Shown: positions 37,933 through 45,945 of the stretch, piece by piece
How positions within the stretch are numbered: position 1 is the stretch's first letter
Layout: each line of letters opens with the position of its first letter
Assembly (NCBI GenBank): GCA_002842435.1
Contig: PHCX01000001.1
Span: 124,001 to 188,000 of the forward strand
DNA: 64,000 nucleotides
Direction: 5' to 3'
Origin: Betaproteobacteria bacterium HGW-Betaproteobacteria-1
Lineage (GTDB): Bacteria > Pseudomonadota > Gammaproteobacteria > Burkholderiales > Methylophilaceae
Translations under genes and position numbers: made by a program
The notes under the pieces: generated by a model
The model's database searches: none
Seen by the model: the letters and a program-made list of their open reading frames with translations, nothing else
What the model was told of the DNA's origin: nothing

Positions 37933-39783
37933 TCAGTTGAAATGTTTGGCAGACGCCAAACGATGCAAGGCATTACACAGCACATCTATTTCTGCGTAAG
38001 TGTTGTAGAAGGCCAATGAAGGTCTAACGGTGGTTTCCTGCCCGAAACGTCGCAGGATTGGTTGCGCGCAATGATGGCCGGACCGTACGGCGATACCTTG
38101 TTCATTCAATGCAGCCCCCACCTCTTCACTCTTGTAACCGTCAAGATTGAATGACAGCACGCTGGCTTTCTCTTTCGCGGTCCCGAACAGATGCAAGCCC
38201 GGCACTTTTTCCAGCGCTGCGATGGCATAGACCAGCAATTCATGTTCATAGCGTGCGATATTTTCAATGCCGATACGCTCGACATATTCAAGCGCCGCGC
38301 CCAAACCCACCGCATCGGCGATATTGCCGGTGCCGGCCTCAAACTTGTTGGGGGCTTCGTGATACACGGTTTTTTCAAAAGTGACATCCTGGATCATGTT
38401 GCCGCCCCCTTGCCAGACCGGCATGTCTTTCAACACATCGGCCTTGCCATAAAGCGCACCAATACCCGTCGGTCCAAACACCTTGTGTCCTGAGAACACA
38501 AAAAAATCGGGATTCAAGGCTTGTACATCTACCCTCATATGCGAGACCGACTGTGCCCCATCGAGCAAGACCCTGGCACCGGCCTGATGCGCGATCTGAA
38601 TCATTTCCGCGGCCGGGGTTACGGTACCCAGGGCGTTGGAAACCTGGGTAAACGACACCAGTTTTGTTCGTGAGGTCACGAGCTTCTGATATTCATCGAG
38701 CAATATCTGGCCAGTATCATCCACCGGAGCGACCTTCAGGTTGGCACCGGTCTCCTGGCAAAGCTGCTGCCACGGAACAATGTTGGCATGATGCTCCAAA
38801 TGGGAAATGAGGATTTCGTCCCCTTCACCCAGATGTTTCTTCCCCCAGCTTTTGGCGACCAGATTGATGGCTTCAGTCGTACCGCGCACAAAGATGACAT
38901 TATCCGAGGAAGGGGCATTGATGAAACGCCTGACCGATTCACGCGCCTCTTCATAGGCATCGGTTGCACGTGCCGCCAGTTCGTGGGCAGCACGATGAAT
39001 ATTGGAATTCTCGTGCTGATAAAAATAGCTGATGCGATCAATCACCACCTGCGGTTTTTGTGTAGTCGCCGCATTGTCGAACCAGATCAGCGGCCTGCCG
39101 TTTACCTGTTCATTCAGAATGGGGAAATCCCTGCGCACGAGATTGATATCAAACGGCGGATGCGCGGACGGCGCAAATTGGCTCACAGAAATATCAGCCG
39201 CATCAATAAAATAAAACTGACCGGCCTTAGCCGGCATTGCACTGGCTGCGGAACTTGAACCTGTGTCATTGCCAATCTCCGCCAACAGACCTTTCAGTTC
39301 ACTCGCATAGGGAATCTCGGCACCTGCCGGCAATGAGCCGAGTACCAACGGTTCCGAGGCGTCTGACATGTACTGTAATTGCGCGGCACGAAGATTCTCA
39401 GGATCAGGCTGCACAGCGGGTATCTGGCGGGTTGAGGACGAGGACAGAAACGAAGCCGGCGAATCGCTCAATCCGGGAAAGTCCTGTTGACTGCCTGTCG
39501 CTTGTACATGTGGATCCGGAAACGAATCGGTAGCCAGCAGATCCGGCTCCATGTTGAACGACTGGCCAATTTTTGCAGGATTCGGAAAACCTTCCGCATA
39601 CAGTTCATTGACGATCTGTTCAAGCGCCTTGACGTCCAGATGACCAGTAGCTTCGGCATGACGGCCAGTTTCCAAGGCAGCCGTCATTTTAGGATGCTCG
39701 CCTGGCATGGCTGCCAGGATGGCTTCCGGCTCAAAGGATGACAGATCGGCAAAACCGGGAAGCATTGTATTACTTGTAGTCAT
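37933..39783 (-). CDS. SufS-type cysteine desulfurase with N-terminal encapsulin cargo domain
   Basis: A 616-residue PLP enzyme. Residues from about 212 are a complete group II cysteine desulfurase: LVRRDFPILNEQVNGRPLIWFDNAATT at the start of the domain, PLP lysine Lys434 in SGHKVFGPTG, and catalytic Cys572 in VRSGHHCAQP. The first 210 residues are low in order-promoting sequence (Pro/Ser/Ala-rich), with short motifs such as LPGFADLS and FPGLSDSP. Such extensions are known to target cysteine desulfurase into family 2A encapsulins. Its start overlaps the encapsulin stop by 14 bases. It would supply sulfane sulfur inside the shell. Confidence 0.92.
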   Translation of the reverse strand: MTTSNTMLPGFADLSSFEPEAILAAMPGEHPKMTAALETGRHAEATGHLDVKALEQIVNELYAEGFPNPAKIGQSFNMEPDLLATDSFPDPHVQATGSQQDFPGLSDSPASFLSSSSTRQIPAVQPDPENLRAAQLQYMSDASEPLVLGSLPAGAEIPYASELKGLLAEIGNDTGSSSAASAMPAKAGQFYFIDAADISVSQFAPSAHPPFDINLVRRDFPILNEQVNGRPLIWFDNAATTQKPQVVIDRISYFYQHENSNIHRAAHELAARATDAYEEARESVRRFINAPSSDNVIFVRGTTEAINLVAKSWGKKHLGEGDEILISHLEHHANIVPWQQLCQETGANLKVAPVDDTGQILLDEYQKLVTSRTKLVSFTQVSNALGTVTPAAEMIQIAHQAGARVLLDGAQSVSHMRVDVQALNPDFFVFSGHKVFGPTGIGALYGKADVLKDMPVWQGGGNMIQDVTFEKTVYHEAPNKFEAGTGNIADAVGLGAALEYVERIGIENIARYEHELLVYAIAALEKVPGLHLFGTAKEKASVLSFNLDGYKSEEVGAALNEQGIAVRSGHHCAQPILRRFGQETTVRPSLAFYNTYAEIDVLCNALHRLASAKHFN

Positions 39784-40687
39784 AGTAGTTGCCTACCTCG
39801 ACACTCTCCAGTACGGCGATGGCATCTTCCGTCAGGACGGCCAGTGAACAATAAAGCGAAACAAGGTAGGATGCGATGGCCTTGTGGTTGATCCCCATGA
39901 AGCGCACGGACAATCCCATGCTTTGCTGACCCGGCAGATTGGGTTGATACAAGCCAACCACGCCCTGACGGCTTTCGCCGGTACGCAACAACAATATATT
40001 GGTTTTACCACCAGTAACGCGCAACTTGTCGCAAGGGATAATCGGAATGCCGCGCCAGGTGATAAATTGCGAACCAAACAGTGAAACCGTCGGAGGTGGC
40101 ACGCCGCGGCGCGTGCACTCGCGACCGAAAGCAGCAATTGCCTGCGGATGTGCCAAGAAGAATGCCGGCTCCTTCCATACTTTTGTCAACAGTTCATCCA
40201 GGTCATCCGGCGTAGGCGAGCCGGTGCGCGACTTCACTCTTTGTGACGCCGCAATGTTATGCAGCAATCCATATTCCTGATTGTTGATCAACTCGCTTTC
40301 CTGGCGCTCCTTCACCGTTTCGATTGTCAGGCGCAATTGTTCCTTGATCTGATTGTGCGGGCTGCTGTAAAGGTCAGAAACGCGGGTATGTACATCCACA
40401 ACGGTGTTGACTGCATTCAACACATATTCCCTGCCCCACTCTTCGTAATCCACAAAAGTTGCCGGAAGTTCGCGCTCATCTTTGTTTGAGCAATCCACTT
40501 CAATCTTGTTTGGATCCTTGGCTTTGTTGACGCGGTAAATACCCGCTTCAACCGGCACCCATTGCAGCAGATGCACCAGCCAGCGTGGCGTGATGGTACT
40601 GAGCATCGGTACCGTTTTAGTTGCATTGGAAAGGGTTCTTGCGGCGACATCACCCAATGCAGTATGTGATTGATTTAATTCGGCCAT
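39770..40687 (-). CDS. srpI: Family 2A encapsulin shell protein (SrpI type)
   Basis: A 305-residue HK97-fold shell protein. Recognisable SrpI-type blocks are PRWLVHLLQWVPVEAGIYRVN, ESELINNQEYGLLHNIA, FFLAHPQAIAAFGREC, WRGIPIIPCDKL and VGLYQPNLPGQQSMGLSVRFMGI. SrpI-type encapsulins form icosahedral cages that enclose cysteine desulfurase and have been reported to hold elemental sulfur. The cargo gene follows with a 14-base overlap, and serine acetyltransferase precedes it by 58 bases. The start is well supported by AGGAG. Many databases label this family as a phage or sulfonate-responsive protein. Confidence 0.93.
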   Translation of the reverse strand: MAELNQSHTALGDVAARTLSNATKTVPMLSTITPRWLVHLLQWVPVEAGIYRVNKAKDPNKIEVDCSNKDERELPATFVDYEEWGREYVLNAVNTVVDVHTRVSDLYSSPHNQIKEQLRLTIETVKERQESELINNQEYGLLHNIAASQRVKSRTGSPTPDDLDELLTKVWKEPAFFLAHPQAIAAFGRECTRRGVPPPTVSLFGSQFITWRGIPIIPCDKLRVTGGKTNILLLRTGESRQGVVGLYQPNLPGQQSMGLSVRFMGINHKAIASYLVSLYCSLAVLTEDAIAVLESVEVGNYYDYK

Positions 40688-40745
40688 TCGTAAATCTCCT
40701 GGAGTTTGAAATGTTGAAACAGATAATTAACTGTATCTCTGAGAG

Positions 40746-41732
40746 TCAAGCTTGATATTTTTTTCTGAATGCTTCGGGAGTAATCGATTGTGCTGCCGAC
40801 ACGGCATCAAGCGGCGCAGCGTTCATTTTTGCCTGAGTGACATTACTGCCGGGTGGAACGCTGTGCGTCAGCCAGACATTGCCGCCGATTGCCGAACCAC
40901 GACCGATAGTAATGCGGCCCAATATTGTTGCTCCGGCATAAATCACCACATGATCCTCGACGACTGGATGCCGCGCATTACCCTTGATCAAGGCACCATT
41001 CTCATCGGTGGGGAAACGCTTGGCGCCCAAGGTGACTGCCTGATAGATACGCACATGCTTGCCGATAATGGCAGTTTCCCCAATAACGACACCTGTGCCG
41101 TGATCAATAAAGAAAGCTTCGTCAATCGTGGCACCGGGATGAATATCGATCCCAGTGGCGGAATGCGCCAATTCGGAAATCATGCGGGCAATCAGTGGCA
41201 ACCCCAACAGGTGCAGCTCATGGGCCAACCGGTAATGCAGGATGGCATTAATACCCGGATAGCAAACCAGCACCTCATCAACGCTTCGTGCCGCCGGATC
41301 TCCTTCATAGGCAGCACTGATATCGCTATCAATCAATTGCCGCACTTTTGGCAAAGTCGTTGCAAACTGCCGCACAATCTCACACGCACTGTGTGCTTGC
41401 TTAACAGCGGAATCATTATCAAGTGCAAATTTCAATTCCAGCCCGACCTGTGTCAGTAGATTTCTTAGCGCGGTATCCAGCGTATGACCGACAAAGTAGT
41501 CCAAGCCATCTTCCTGCAGATCGGGCAGACCAAGCCGGTTGGGGAAAAGCGCCGCACCGAGGCCATCGACGATGGATGTCAGAATTTTTCTGGAAGGCAG
41601 TTTTGGCGGGTTGGCTGTCCGATTGCGGCCAGCCAGTGCAGACAACCTCAATGCCTTCAATTCAGCCACGATCCTGCTCACGCCAAGATCATCTTTTGTA
41701 TCCCGATTTGGTAGAACCGATTCATCCTTCAT
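40746..41732 (-). CDS. cysE: Serine O-acetyltransferase (EpsC-type CysE)
   Basis: A 328-residue left-handed beta-helix acetyltransferase. The N-terminal 130 residues are alpha-helical, longer than E. coli CysE, as in the EpsC type. The catalytic region contains GIDIHPGATIDEAFFIDHGTGVVIGE with the conserved His/Asp, and VTLGAKRFPTDENG and RHPVVEDHVVIYAGATILG follow. It makes O-acetylserine, the acceptor for sulfide in cysteine synthesis. It is first in the operon, before the encapsulin and its cargo. A possible Cys-codon attenuator lies upstream. Confidence 0.92.
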   Translation of the reverse strand: MKDESVLPNRDTKDDLGVSRIVAELKALRLSALAGRNRTANPPKLPSRKILTSIVDGLGAALFPNRLGLPDLQEDGLDYFVGHTLDTALRNLLTQVGLELKFALDNDSAVKQAHSACEIVRQFATTLPKVRQLIDSDISAAYEGDPAARSVDEVLVCYPGINAILHYRLAHELHLLGLPLIARMISELAHSATGIDIHPGATIDEAFFIDHGTGVVIGETAIIGKHVRIYQAVTLGAKRFPTDENGALIKGNARHPVVEDHVVIYAGATILGRITIGRGSAIGGNVWLTHSVPPGSNVTQAKMNAAPLDAVSAAQSITPEAFRKKYQA

Positions 41733-41763
41733 TGCGCTCTATCCATCTGTTACATATCCGTTA

Positions 41764-41801
41764 AAAACAAAAAAGCCAGCGGTCTTTCGACACACTGGCT
41801 T
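41764..41801 (-). terminator. Hairpin terminator (possible attenuator) in the cysE leader
   Basis: On the minus strand AAGCCAG (41801-41795) pairs with CTGGCTT (41779-41773), with GTC/GAC pairs inside, followed by TTTTTTG and more T. It lies 32 bases before the serine acetyltransferase start, inside its own leader. Confidence 0.7.
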
Positions 41802-41834
41802 CCGGTTGTCCGGTCAGCTCTCGCCAACAGCAAA

Positions 41835-41921
41835 TTAAATTACCTTCAGTAAGTGGAATGCCAACTGCTTATCACAATAAAGACACTCAACACTTCGCAC
41901 CAATATACACCAGCAAATCAT
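41835..41921 (-). CDS. Candidate cysteine-rich leader peptide
   Basis: A 28-codon frame from ATG at 41921 to TAA at 41835, reading MICWCILVRSVECLYCDKQL and then eight more residues. Cysteine is encoded at positions 3, 5, 13 and 16, a striking density in a cell where Cys is rare. It is followed at 34 bases by the terminator hairpin and then the serine acetyltransferase gene, which is the plan of an amino-acid attenuator. The ribosome-binding site is weak, and the frame could be chance. Confidence is moderate to low. Confidence 0.4.
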   Translation of the reverse strand: MICWCILVRSVECLYCDKQLAFHLLKVI

Positions 41922-41939
41922 TCAACAAAAGATAAGGCA

Positions 41940-42030
41940 CCCATAATTTATGGCATATTTTTATATTCTATTTAAATATATATATATTTAATAATATTCT
42001 TTTACATTATTAAATTGCTTGACTAAAGTT
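41940..42030. promoter_or_regulatory. AT-rich divergent control region between cysE and sbp
   Basis: A run of alternating A/T (ATATTTTTATATTCTATTTAAATATATATATATTTAATAATATTC) separates the divergent operons. It ends CTTGACTAAAGTTCGCACATCAATATTGC, where TTGACT and TATTGC, 16 bases apart, could be the sbp promoter. The ATATTCT element recurs in the other AT islands of this region. CysB-type control is a plausible inference. Confidence 0.45.
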
Positions 42031-42066
42031 CGCACATCAATATTGCATTAATCTTTGGAGTTCGTG

Positions 42067-43053
42067 ATGTTCAAATTTATCGTCGTTTTAGCCAGCCTGT
42101 TTTTTGCAAGCAGCGTTTTCGCTGAAACCAGCATACTTAACGTTTCCTACGACGTCAGCCGTGAGTTCTACAAGGACCTGAATCCGGCATTCGTCAAATA
42201 TTGGAAGGACAAAACCGGCGAAACTATCACCATCAAACAATCGCATGGCGGCTCATCGAAACAGGCCAGATCGGTGATTGACGGCTTGCAGGCTGATGTC
42301 ATCACCATGAACCAGTCGCTGGACATCGACATCCTGCATGAGCGTGGCAAGCTTATTCCCAAGGACTGGCAAAAACGCCTGGCTTCAAATAGCGCGCCGA
42401 CAGCTTCCACTACCGTGTTCCTGGTGCGCAAGGGCAACCCCAAAAATATCCGGGACTGGAATGATCTGGTCAGGCCGGGCGTCGGCATCATCCTGCCCAA
42501 CCCCAAGACTTCCGGCAATGGCCGCTACAGCTACCTGGCAGCCTGGGGCAGCGTCATCAAGAAGGGCGGCTCTGACGCAGACGCCAAGGATTATATCCAC
42601 AGGTTTTTCAAGAATGTTCCGATCCTGGACGCGGGCGGCCGAGGTGCGACTACATCCTTCGTGCAACGCGGAATCGGCGACGTTCTACTGACCTTTGAGA
42701 ATGAAGTGTCATTGATAATCAATGAACTGGGCGGCGATCAGTTTGAAGTGGTGTATCCAGGCATCAGCGTGCTGGCAGAAAACCCGATCTCTCTGGTGGA
42801 CAAGGTTGCCGACAAGCGTAACAGCCGCAAGGTGTCTCAAGCCTATCTGGATTTCCATTACTCCGATGAGGCACAAGCCATTGCAGTCAAGCACTCACTG
42901 CGGCCGCGCGCAGAAGCTGCCGCCGACAAATACAAGGACAAATTCAAACCCTTGACGCTGTTCACCATTGATGAAGTCTTCGGCAGCTGGGCCAATGCTC
43001 AGAAGGTGCACTTTGCCGATGGCGGCGTATTTGACCAGATCTACGTGAAATAG
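42067..43053 (+). CDS. sbp: Periplasmic sulfate-binding protein (second copy)
   Basis: About 328 residues from the ATG at 42067, which has TTTGGAG upstream. A signal peptide ends VFAETS. The sulfate-binding signatures LNVSYDVSREFYKDLNPAF, KQSHGGSSKQARSVIDGL, NPKTSGNGRYSYLAAWG and GGRGATTSFVQRGIGDV are all present. It is a paralogue of the protein at 26871 and lies 1.1 kb before cysT, so it is the more likely partner of the cysTWA transporter. An EAL-domain gene follows 14 bases later. Confidence 0.95.
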   Translation: MFKFIVVLASLFFASSVFAETSILNVSYDVSREFYKDLNPAFVKYWKDKTGETITIKQSHGGSSKQARSVIDGLQADVITMNQSLDIDILHERGKLIPKDWQKRLASNSAPTASTTVFLVRKGNPKNIRDWNDLVRPGVGIILPNPKTSGNGRYSYLAAWGSVIKKGGSDADAKDYIHRFFKNVPILDAGGRGATTSFVQRGIGDVLLTFENEVSLIINELGGDQFEVVYPGISVLAENPISLVDKVADKRNSRKVSQAYLDFHYSDEAQAIAVKHSLRPRAEAAADKYKDKFKPLTLFTIDEVFGSWANAQKVHFADGGVFDQIYVK

Positions 43054-43067
43054 GGACAACACCCATC

Positions 43068-43937
43068 ATGACCACTGTAGAACCTACCCAAACCCATATC
43101 GAAACCCTCAGAAAGCAACTGCAGGAGGCGCTTTATCTGGATCTGGATGAATACGGCCTTGATGAACCGCTGAACGGGGAGTTCACCAGCAAGTTTCTTG
43201 GCATTCATCTGGAAAGCGCATTCCAGCCTATTTACGATAGAGAGGCAGGCGAAGTGTTCGGCTATGAAGCACTTTTGCGCCCATCACTCGTCGGCCAGCA
43301 ACCAGTAGACCCGCAGTTCGCTTTCAGCTTCGCCGACCAGTCAGGCCGTCTGGTGAAATTCGATCGCATATGCCGCACCTTGCATCTGCTGAATTTCAGG
43401 CAGATTCATGCCGACCACGGTCTGCTGTTTTTGAACGTGCACCCGCAGCTATTATTGAGCGTAAATGCACATGGCAAGGTTTTTGAGAGAATCCTGCATG
43501 CCAATTCGATCCCGACCGACCGTGTCGTCATTGAGATCAATGAAAGCGCCATCACCCAGAATGCTCAACTCATCGAAGCTGTCGAGAATTACCGCGAGCG
43601 ACATTACAAAATCGCGATCGACCACTTCGGCCATGACCAATCCAGCCTGAACCGGCTGTGGAAGCTGTCGCCCGATTTCGTCAAGTTGGATCACGCCATC
43701 ATTCAGCAGGCCAGCGACAACGAAAACCTGCGTAAGGCACTGCCAAAACTGCTTGAACTGATACGTGATTTTGGCGCAGAGCCGGTGATTGAAGGCATCG
43801 AAACGCAGCGACAGTTCGATATCGCATTGCAATCGGGCAGCAGATTATTACAAGGCTACTTTTTAGGACATCCGGCAAGCGCCAGATCGCAACAGCCATC
43901 AACCGTTTTCAATCCCACCACGCAAGTGGCGGCTTGA
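43068..43937 (+). CDS. EAL-domain protein with degenerate active site
   Basis: A 289-residue cytoplasmic protein whose C-terminal 240 residues are an EAL domain, which in active enzymes cleaves cyclic di-GMP. YEALLRP (EAL motif), a FLNVHP Asn, VIEINES, VKLDHAII (Lys) and PVIEGIET are present. The key DDFG motif reads DHFGHDQSS, so one metal-binding Asp is replaced by His. It may therefore bind rather than hydrolyse its ligand. There is no GGDEF or sensor domain. It lies between sbp and cysT, with a terminator after it, so it shares the sbp transcript. Confidence 0.88.
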   Translation: MTTVEPTQTHIETLRKQLQEALYLDLDEYGLDEPLNGEFTSKFLGIHLESAFQPIYDREAGEVFGYEALLRPSLVGQQPVDPQFAFSFADQSGRLVKFDRICRTLHLLNFRQIHADHGLLFLNVHPQLLLSVNAHGKVFERILHANSIPTDRVVIEINESAITQNAQLIEAVENYRERHYKIAIDHFGHDQSSLNRLWKLSPDFVKLDHAIIQQASDNENLRKALPKLLELIRDFGAEPVIEGIETQRQFDIALQSGSRLLQGYFLGHPASARSQQPSTVFNPTTQVAA

Positions 43938-43972
43938 TTTTGCAGCATCAGCATTACTCATCTCCTCCCTTC

Positions 43973-44015
43973 GGGCTTGCTACTTGCACATGAAGTGCAA
44001 GCCCATCTTTTTTTA
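43973..44015 (+). terminator. Intrinsic terminator after the EAL gene
   Basis: GGGCTTGC (43973-43980) pairs with GCAAGCCC (43997-44004), followed by CATC and seven T. It separates sbp-EAL from cysTWA. Confidence 0.85.
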
Positions 44016-44124
44016 TAATTAATTGGCATATAAATATTCTAACATATTATTTTTAATCAATATGACCGACTGTTAAATTAGCAGCCGCATTCAGCCTAAC
44101 CAGAGAATTTAAAGAGGTCTCCCG
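44016..44124 (+). promoter_or_regulatory. AT-rich leader before cysTWA
   Basis: About 75 bases rich in A/T (TAATTGGCATATAAATATTCTAACATATTATTTTTAATC) precede cysT, with the ATATTCT element shared with the two other AT islands in the sulfur region. It follows a terminator, so a cysTWA promoter is expected here. Confidence 0.4.
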
Positions 44125-44994
44125 ATGACGCAAGTCATTACAGCCAACCATCCGCCACTCAGAAAGCGTAAACAGAAGAACGTCCTGCCTGGGTTCAACC
44201 TCTCGCTGGGTTATACGATTCTCTACCTCAGCCTGATCGTGCTGATCCCGCTCTCGGCCGCCTTCATCAAGACCACGGAACTGAGCTTTGCCGAATTCTG
44301 GGAAACGGTGACGACCCCTCGTGTCGTCGCCTCATACCAGCTAACCTTCGGCGCATCGCTGATCGGTGCCGGCATCAACGCCGTGTTCGGCCTGCTGACG
44401 GCTTGGGTGCTGGTGCGTTACAGTTTCCCCGGAAAGAAGATTGTCGATGCATTGGTTGACCTGCCTTTTGCATTGCCCACGGCGGTGGCAGGTATCGCGC
44501 TGACCGCCATCTTTGCCGGTAACGGCTGGCTCGGCAGCTGGCTGGAGCCGCTCGGCATCAAGGTGGCGTTCACGCCACTAGGTGTAGTGGTCGCGCTGAC
44601 CTTCATCGGCCTGCCCTTCGTCGTCCGCACCGTGCAGCCGGTACTGGAAGACCTGGAAGCCGAGGCCGAAGAAGCCGCCGCCAGCCTCGGCGCCAACCGC
44701 TGGCAGACCTTCAGCCGCGTGATTTTGCCGGCACTCTACCCGGCGCTGCTGACCGGCTTTGCCCTCGCTTTCGCCCGCGCCGTGGGCGAATACGGCTCGG
44801 TTATCTTCATCGCCGGCAACATGCCCATGGTGTCGGAGATCACGCCGCTCATCATCATCACCAAGCTGGAGCAATACGATTACGCCGGTGCCACCGCGGT
44901 GGCGGTGGTCATGCTGGTGATCTCCTTCGCCCTGCTGCTGGCCATCAACGGCCTGCAATGGTGGAGCAGTCGCCGTAACGGGTCCGCACGCTGA
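44125..44994 (+). CDS. cysT: Sulfate ABC transporter permease CysT (CysU)
   Basis: A 289-residue inner-membrane permease with about six helices. The EAA loop is EAEAEEAAASLGANRWQTFSRVILPALYPAL. VLIPLSAAFIKTTELSF and the AFARAVGEYGSVIFIAGN block are typical of CysT. It imports sulfate and thiosulfate with CysW and CysA. AGAGG precedes the ATG. Confidence 0.96.
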   Translation: MTQVITANHPPLRKRKQKNVLPGFNLSLGYTILYLSLIVLIPLSAAFIKTTELSFAEFWETVTTPRVVASYQLTFGASLIGAGINAVFGLLTAWVLVRYSFPGKKIVDALVDLPFALPTAVAGIALTAIFAGNGWLGSWLEPLGIKVAFTPLGVVVALTFIGLPFVVRTVQPVLEDLEAEAEEAAASLGANRWQTFSRVILPALYPALLTGFALAFARAVGEYGSVIFIAGNMPMVSEITPLIIITKLEQYDYAGATAVAVVMLVISFALLLAINGLQWWSSRRNGSAR

Positions 44995-45034
44995 ACAGCG
45001 GATTGACCAGAATCAGAAGAAACGGAAATTCACT

Positions 45035-45934
45035 ATGTCGAGCATCGCAGTCTCACAATATTCAAATTACCAGAGCAGGGTGGCACACAATCGCGCCACT
45101 TCCGAACCTGCGTGGATACGCTGGACGCTGATCGGCATTACGCTGGCGTTCCTGAGCGTGTTCCTGTTCATCCCCTTGGCTGCCGTCTTTACCGAGGCAT
45201 TGCGCAAGGGCGTAGAAACCTATTTCGCCGCATTGGTCGAACCCGACGCGGTCGCAGCCATCAAGCTGACCCTGCTGGCCGCCGCTATCGCCGTGCCGCT
45301 CAACCTGGTGTTCGGTGTGGCGGCCGCCTGGGCCATCGCCAAGTTCGAGTTCAAGGGCAAGAGCATCCTCATCACGCTGATCGACCTGCCGTTCGCCGTC
45401 TCGCCGGTCATCGCCGGTCTGATCTATGTGCTGGTCTTCGGCTTGCAGGGCTGGTTCGGCGCCTGGCTGATCGAAAACGATTACAAGGTGATCTTCGCCG
45501 TGCCCGGCATCGTGCTGGCCACCATCTTCGTCACCTTTCCTTTCGTTGCGCGCGAACTGATCCCGCTGATGCAGGCGCAGGGCAAGGAGGAAGAAGAGGC
45601 CGGGCTGGTGCTCGGCGCTTCCGGCTGGCAGATCCTCTGGCGCATCACGCTGCCCAACGTCAAGTGGGGCCTGCTCTACGGCGTAATCCTGACCAACGCC
45701 CGCGCCATGGGCGAGTTCGGCGCCGTGTCGGTGGTTTCCGGCCATATCCGAGGCCTGACCAACACCATGCCGCTGCACGTGGAGATCCTCTACAACGAAT
45801 ACAACTATGCGGCCGCGTTCGCCGTCGCCTCGTTGCTGGCCTTCCTGGCGCTGGTCACGGTGGCGCTGAAAAGCTTTATCGAATGGAAGATCGAGCGCGA
45901 CGCCAGCAACGAAGAAAAACTCTCAGAGCAATAA
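45035..45934 (+). CDS. cysW: Sulfate ABC transporter permease CysW
   Basis: A 299-residue permease. The sequences FIPLAAVFTEALRKGVETYFAAL and GLIYVLVFGLQGWFGAWL fit CysW, and the ATPase-contact loop is EEEEAGLVLGASGWQILWRITLPNV. ARAMGEFGAVSVVSGHIRG is another conserved CysW block. It lies 40 bases after cysT and 11 bases before cysA. Confidence 0.96.
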   Translation: MSSIAVSQYSNYQSRVAHNRATSEPAWIRWTLIGITLAFLSVFLFIPLAAVFTEALRKGVETYFAALVEPDAVAAIKLTLLAAAIAVPLNLVFGVAAAWAIAKFEFKGKSILITLIDLPFAVSPVIAGLIYVLVFGLQGWFGAWLIENDYKVIFAVPGIVLATIFVTFPFVARELIPLMQAQGKEEEEAGLVLGASGWQILWRITLPNVKWGLLYGVILTNARAMGEFGAVSVVSGHIRGLTNTMPLHVEILYNEYNYAAAFAVASLLAFLALVTVALKSFIEWKIERDASNEEKLSEQ

Positions 45935-45945
45935 CGAGGTAAACC

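Noticed and set aside
39770..40687. Phage capsid remnant
   Set aside because: The shell protein has the HK97-like fold but no terminase, portal, protease or tail genes are near, and its partners are sulfur enzymes.
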